In this document: one piece after another, positions 14,424 to 16,228 of the stretch
How the letters are laid out: each line of letters starts with the position of its first letter
Position numbering within the stretch: position 1 is the first letter of the stretch
Source of the DNA: Planctomycetota bacterium
GTDB lineage: Bacteria > Planctomycetota > Phycisphaerae > WQYP01
NCBI GenBank assembly: GCA_021852245.1
Contig: JAJZNY010000221.1
Coordinates: 1-16,228 of the forward strand
Length of the DNA: 16,228 nt
Reading direction: 5' to 3'
Translations under genes and position numbers: made by a program
The notes under the pieces: generated by a model
The model's input: the letters and a program-made list of their open reading frames with translations, nothing else
Told to the model about the DNA's origin: nothing
Databases searched by the model: none

Positions 14424-14690
14424 TTATTTTAACGTTGGGCGCTCAGTATCTTCGCCCACTGTCCAACCAAATTTGTCCTTGAAGTCTAGGAAGCACTCGT
14501 TACATATCCAGTGATATCGATCCTTGGTCATATACCCCTCCGTAATGTCACCGCCACGTATCGCAAATTTACGCCAACAGAATGAGCAGTGGTCGTGGTC
14601 CCATCCCTCACGGTACGGGCTGTAGGTCGCCCAGAAGAGAACCACACCCTTGAGGTATCGCTTTTGCCCCCGAAGACGCCAATCGTTCAT
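14424..14690 (-). CDS. Small double-CxxC protein, candidate immunity protein for the adjacent Ntox37-like toxin
   Basis: An 88-aa soluble protein starting MNDWRLRGQKRYLKGVVLFW. It has a likely zinc site formed by HDHCSFC and WICNECF (two CxxC pairs about 30 residues apart, plus His), then FKDKFGW near the end. I recall similar small proteins with this start and the YHWICxxCFxDFK motif in bacterial genomes, but no named function. Its ATG lies one base after the stop of the toxin-domain membrane protein, and AAAGAG in the end of that gene supplies the ribosome-binding site. This tight coupling, placed after a toxin domain, is the basis for calling it an immunity candidate. A longer in-frame extension to 14786 lies inside the toxin gene and was rejected. 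Confidence 0.7.
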   Translation of the reverse strand: MNDWRLRGQKRYLKGVVLFWATYSPYREGWDHDHCSFCWRKFAIRGGDITEGYMTKDRYHWICNECFLDFKDKFGWTVGEDTERPTLK

Positions 14691-14691
14691 G

Positions 14692-15324
14692 CTAGTGCTC
14701 TTTTTCTTTGAGGACAACAGCGCCATCGGGCGACATAATCCTGGAATAGGTGCCGTCGGGGGCAACGAAGTCCCAGTGCGGCCCAATGGGGTACGAATGG
14801 TCGACGTCCGGGTGGTAGCTCTCGCCCGGGCCTGGATTGTAGTAGCAACCTTTTACATCTTCCGGTGGTGTGCTTCCAGGAGGCCCTCGCCATTCCATCC
14901 AATATGTTGACTGAAACCTGTGGGATGTCACCCTTTTACCTCCCAAAAGGGTATAGGCGCGGATGAGCAGTACGTAACAGAAAAACCCGATAAATATGGA
15001 TATCTGAAGTACCGTTGTAGTGGAATGTTGGCCAGGTGGTATTATCGGTTCCGCATGTGGCGAAAAATATATGATCTCGTCAAGTAACGCGAAGAGTGCA
15101 TACCAACTCGTCGCAAAAAAAAGACCGAAGCGAAGCAAACGGATGGGTGGAATCCCTTTAAACGCGGTGAGAAACAAAATAAACCATGAAGGGCTAACAA
15201 GAACAATCACAAACCATATTGAAATTTTAATTTGTGTTAACTGTCCGTAAAATAATACTTCCGCCATTTCACAAAACATGAGAACAAGGCTGGCAAAAAA
15301 CAACTTTGTTTGCATATTTTTCAT
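14692..15324 (-). CDS. Four-helix membrane protein with C-terminal Ntox37-like (polymorphic toxin type 37) domain
   Basis: 210 aa. Four hydrophobic helices lie at about 8-27, 33-55, 63-87 and 105-127. A soluble C-terminal segment of about 70 residues (141-210) has the pattern MEWRGPPGS, CYYNPGPGESYHPDVDH, PIGPHWDF, GTYSRIMSPDG. This matches my memory of the polymorphic toxin type 37 domain (WRG, WYNPxTGES, HPDLxHPxPIGPHWDY, RIFPDG), a predicted nuclease-type effector domain normally at the tip of large secreted toxins. Here it sits on a separate small membrane protein 23 bases after the Rhs stop, with an AAGGGAG at the Rhs end as a rather distant ribosome-binding site. The candidate immunity gene follows one base later. 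The domain call is strong by motif; toxicity, and whether the membrane part delivers or sequesters the domain, is unknown. Confidence 0.72.
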   Translation of the reverse strand: MKNMQTKLFFASLVLMFCEMAEVLFYGQLTQIKISIWFVIVLVSPSWFILFLTAFKGIPPIRLLRFGLFFATSWYALFALLDEIIYFSPHAEPIIPPGQHSTTTVLQISIFIGFFCYVLLIRAYTLLGGKRVTSHRFQSTYWMEWRGPPGSTPPEDVKGCYYNPGPGESYHPDVDHSYPIGPHWDFVAPDGTYSRIMSPDGAVVLKEKEH

Positions 15325-15347
15325 TTTTTAACGAACTCCCTTAGCAA

Positions 15348-16228
15348 TCAGGCTTCACAAGCCGCTGTACCTATATGGGGAATGCTTATGAGACCATTGG
15401 CTTCAATACGGCGGGCGCGAAACCGCTGCCATTTGCATGGGCCCTGGCTACCATCACTAGGCAAGTGGGGTATACCAGTACCAATTAAGGTGAGTATACC
15501 AGCACCAGACTGCGGGGTCGGTGCCTTACTTATCCATTTACCGATGCTGCCACCGGGGAAGTTAGGGTCATAACTCTGATTCATGTCGCCGAATGGGTTC
15601 CAAGAAGGCGGAACTGCGCTGGGCTGGCCGGACACGCCCTCCGCTATTGCCCTTCCACCGCCAAACGCACCAACGGCAAGACCACCAGTCATATTTCCCG
15701 CAGTATAAGCAAGTCCATTCCAATTGCTGGATTGATAGTCATTATACGCATTTACTCCGCCCACAATGGTGCTAGCGGCCGTGGCAACTCCTAAACCAGT
15801 TGTTACAATTCCCGATGCAACGGTTGTCGCCGTTGCTGCCTCGACCCCCGCCACAACAAGGGCCGCCGCGCCAGCCGCCGCAATTTCAGGTGCAGCAACA
15901 GCAACTACGGCGGCCACTGCCGCTCCGACCACAGCGCCCTCGACAAAATTTCCCACCACGGACCAGAAACTCTTGCCCATCGGGTCAGCAAGGCCCGCAG
16001 GATTCCCCATCACAAACTGATACGTATCCGCACCGTTGATATATTGCAACGGGTCTTGGCTCGTCCAGGTTCCCAGCGTCGGGCTGTAATTCCGGAAGCG
16101 CTCATAATACAGCCCCGTCACCGCATCCAGCGTCATCCCCTGATACAGATTATTCACCAGCGGCTGCGTGCCGGTTGGCGGTGTGGTCCAATCGGCTTTG
16201 AGTACCGTGATCGTGCCGTACGGGCTGT
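15348..16228 (-). CDS. C-terminal part of an Rhs repeat protein, 5' end outside the window
   Basis: Rhs proteins are large YD-repeat shells that enclose and deliver C-terminal toxins. The frame enters from the window edge and shows the Rhs-associated core end: SPYGTITVLKADWTTPPTG, LYYERFRNYSPTLGTW, TSQDPLQYINGADTYQFV, GNPAGLADPMG (ending near 15975). After the core comes a Gly/Ala/Val-rich hydrophobic segment of about 60 residues, then a Pro/Ser/Gly-rich tail. About 205 residues follow the core, and none form a toxin domain that I recognise. The hydrophobic segment resembles translocation-type regions of contact-dependent toxins. Two genes follow in the same direction at short distance. A 44-base stretch of the core (16126-16169) is duplicated exactly at 13553-13596. 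Confidence 0.88.
   Translation of the reverse strand, partial: SPYGTITVLKADWTTPPTGTQPLVNNLYQGMTLDAVTGLYYERFRNYSPTLGTWTSQDPLQYINGADTYQFVMGNPAGLADPMGKSFWSVVGNFVEGAVVGAAVAAVVAVAAPEIAAAGAAALVVAGVEAATATTVASGIVTTGLGVATAASTIVGGVNAYNDYQSSNWNGLAYTAGNMTGGLAVGAFGGGRAIAEGVSGQPSAVPPSWNPFGDMNQSYDPNFPGGSIGKWISKAPTPQSGAGILTLIGTGIPHLPSDGSQGPCKWQRFRARRIEANGLISIPHIGTAACEA

Overview
The window is GC-rich bacterial chromosome carrying two kinds of DNA. The left two thirds (1 to about 10.3 kb) is ordinary, densely coded housekeeping sequence. The right third (about 10.7-16.2 kb) is an accessory island of small cassettes, dispersed repeats and polymorphic-toxin (Rhs) debris. A Gram-negative host is suggested by an LpxH-like lipid A phosphoesterase. 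The gene mix, the frequent TTG starts and the Rhs core style recall Planctomycetota (perhaps Phycisphaerae), but that placement is inference and not shown by any marker here.

Layout. Minus strand, 4308 to 1: a multi-pass membrane protein, a complete ketosynthase, a short ketosynthase-like (chain-length-factor type) partner overlapping it by ATGA, the condensin subunit scpA, and the start of a small membrane protein overlapping scpA by ATGA and leaving the window. Minus strand, 4832-4590: a small unrecognised gene with its own promoter-like elements and a strong Shine-Dalgarno. A GC-rich stretch with several potential RNA helices (5041-5153) precedes ftsH (5324-7354, plus). An LpxH-like metallophosphoesterase follows (7549-8418, plus). 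Converging on it is a PAS-GAF-receiver regulator (10309-8606, minus) that retains a histidine-kinase dimerisation helix without its histidine and without an ATPase domain.

The island has three blocks, all on the minus strand. (i) At the window edge is the C-terminal end of an Rhs protein. It is followed by a separate four-helix membrane protein ending in what looks like an Ntox37 (polymorphic toxin type 37) domain, and one base later by an 88-aa double-CxxC protein that is the natural candidate immunity protein. (ii) An orphan rhs core fragment (44 bp identical to the Rhs gene at the edge) lies next to an out-of-frame tail and an unrecognised membrane/coiled-coil protein. (iii) A DUF4160-DUF2442 pair in which the DUF4160 frame is broken at CTT TGA, the codon pair of the prfB (RF2) programmed frameshift. 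Copies of one dispersed repeat family (10756, 11081, 12011 and 13643, all in the same orientation) bracket blocks (ii) and (iii), as if cassettes had been stacked by recombination between repeats.

No tRNA, rRNA, CRISPR array, transposase or integrase was seen.
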